Below the pieces are notes generated by a model, which saw only the letters and a list, made by a program, of their open reading frames with translations, searched no databases and was not told where the DNA came from. From NCBI GenBank assembly GCA_900769385.1, contig CAAGGO010000156.1, positions 1-5,122 on the forward strand: a stretch of DNA of 5,122 nucleotides, written 5' to 3'. Both the position numbers and the translations under genes were made by a program. This document shows positions 4,653 through 5,122 of this stretch, piece after piece (position 1 is the stretch's first letter; every line of letters starts with the position of its first letter). Origin of the DNA: Rikenellaceae bacterium (GTDB taxonomy: Bacteria > Bacteroidota > Bacteroidia > Bacteroidales > UBA932).

Positions 4653-5122
4653 ATGAAAAGAGGTTTGTTTACATTGTTGGTTATGTTTGTTGCCTCAGTT
4701 ATGTTCGGGCAGACATACCAGAAAGGTGAATTTGTTGCCAAAGCAACCGGAGATACCCTGTTGTACAGATATCTTACCCCTGAGAATCCAAAACAGGGAA
4801 AGAAGTATCCGTTGGTTATATTCCTGCACGGTTCAGGTGAGAGGGGCAGCGACAACCAGGCGCAGCTGTTCCACGGAAGCGGACAGTTCCTTAACCCTGT
4901 AAACAGAGAGAAATATCCTGCTTATGTGTTGTTCCCTCAGTGTCCTGCAGGTGTGCCGGGAGCCTATATGCCGGGCTTGCAGACCCTTGTACCTGCAGAT
5001 ATGCCTTTGAATCCAACAATTGCTCCAATTATAGTTACACTTATGGAGCTTATAGATTCCTACATATCTCTTCCGGATGTGGATCCAAAGAGGGTGTATA
5101 TTATGGGAATTTCAATGGGAGG
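4653..5122 (+). CDS. Secreted alpha/beta-hydrolase (esterase/peptidase-like), 3' end outside window
   Basis: The open frame runs from ATG 4653 past the right edge: 156 full codons and no stop. It starts with a signal peptide, MKRGLFTLLVMFVASVMFG, cleaved probably at G19|Q20, so the product is exported. A strand-turn YPLVIFLHGSGERG at 52-65 carries the HG of the oxyanion hole and the SGERG pattern common in prolyl-oligopeptidase or PHB-depolymerase-like esterases. Residues 143-156, DVDPKRVYIMGISMG, lead into the nucleophile elbow G-I-S-M-G with Ser154 as the expected catalytic serine. The catalytic Asp and His must lie beyond the window. Substrate cannot be told from this part; carbohydrate-ester, lipid or peptide cleavage are all possible. 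It is transcribed divergently from the DUF2461 gene. No Shine-Dalgarno sequence is seen. Confidence 0.88.
   Translation, partial: MKRGLFTLLVMFVASVMFGQTYQKGEFVAKATGDTLLYRYLTPENPKQGKKYPLVIFLHGSGERGSDNQAQLFHGSGQFLNPVNREKYPAYVLFPQCPAGVPGAYMPGLQTLVPADMPLNPTIAPIIVTLMELIDSYISLPDVDPKRVYIMGISMG

Noticed and set aside
4192..4656. 154-codon plus-strand open frame overlapping the DUF2461 gene
   Set aside because: It lies antisense to a clearly recognised family gene and runs through its promoter region. The product is a Val/Leu/Phe-rich shadow with no recognisable motif.

Overview
The window looks like chromosomal DNA from a Bacteroidota bacterium, most likely order Bacteroidales. The support is: three probable exported proteins with short signal peptides whose mature part begins at or near Gln (ANA|Q, LNA|Q, FG|Q); start codons without clear Shine-Dalgarno sequences; perfect Bacteroidota-type -7 boxes (TAnnTTTG); and a DUF3810 gene, a family typical of this phylum. 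No species is claimed.

Layout. Positions 1-366 hold no convincing gene. They carry a G+C-rich tandem repeat array whose conserved core (GCGCA, once GCACA) recurs six times at 50-52 bp spacing, then a possible promoter. A plus-strand block follows: a secreted, probably beta-barrel protein (367-957); a 112-residue three-helix membrane protein (1022-1360); an ABC ATPase (1347-2036) whose start lies inside the preceding gene; and a small outer-membrane-barrel-like protein (2050-2613). The last three are packed like an operon. I read the membrane protein plus ATPase as a possible minimal ABC system, with barrel proteins beside it that could be outer-membrane partners. That assembly is inference.

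A 129-bp convergent gap (2614-2742) contains a strong intrinsic terminator for the minus strand and some further structured sequence. On the minus strand lie a DUF2461/TIGR02453-family gene (4536-3811) and, 42 bp downstream, a DUF3810 gene (3768-2743): a membrane-anchored protein with an HELSH metallopeptidase-like motif. The 42-bp gap contains a single diverged copy of the repeat seen at the left end.

At 4537-4652 is a compact divergent control region. Two perfect TACATTTG -7 boxes face away from each other on either side of an 11-bp palindrome. They appear to drive the minus-strand pair and a secreted alpha/beta-hydrolase gene (4653 onward) that runs off the right edge after its nucleophile-elbow motif.

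Nothing here is a known defence system, mobile element, CRISPR array or RNA gene. The points most worth following up are the minimal ABC gene set, the helically phased repeat family and the symmetric divergent promoter.
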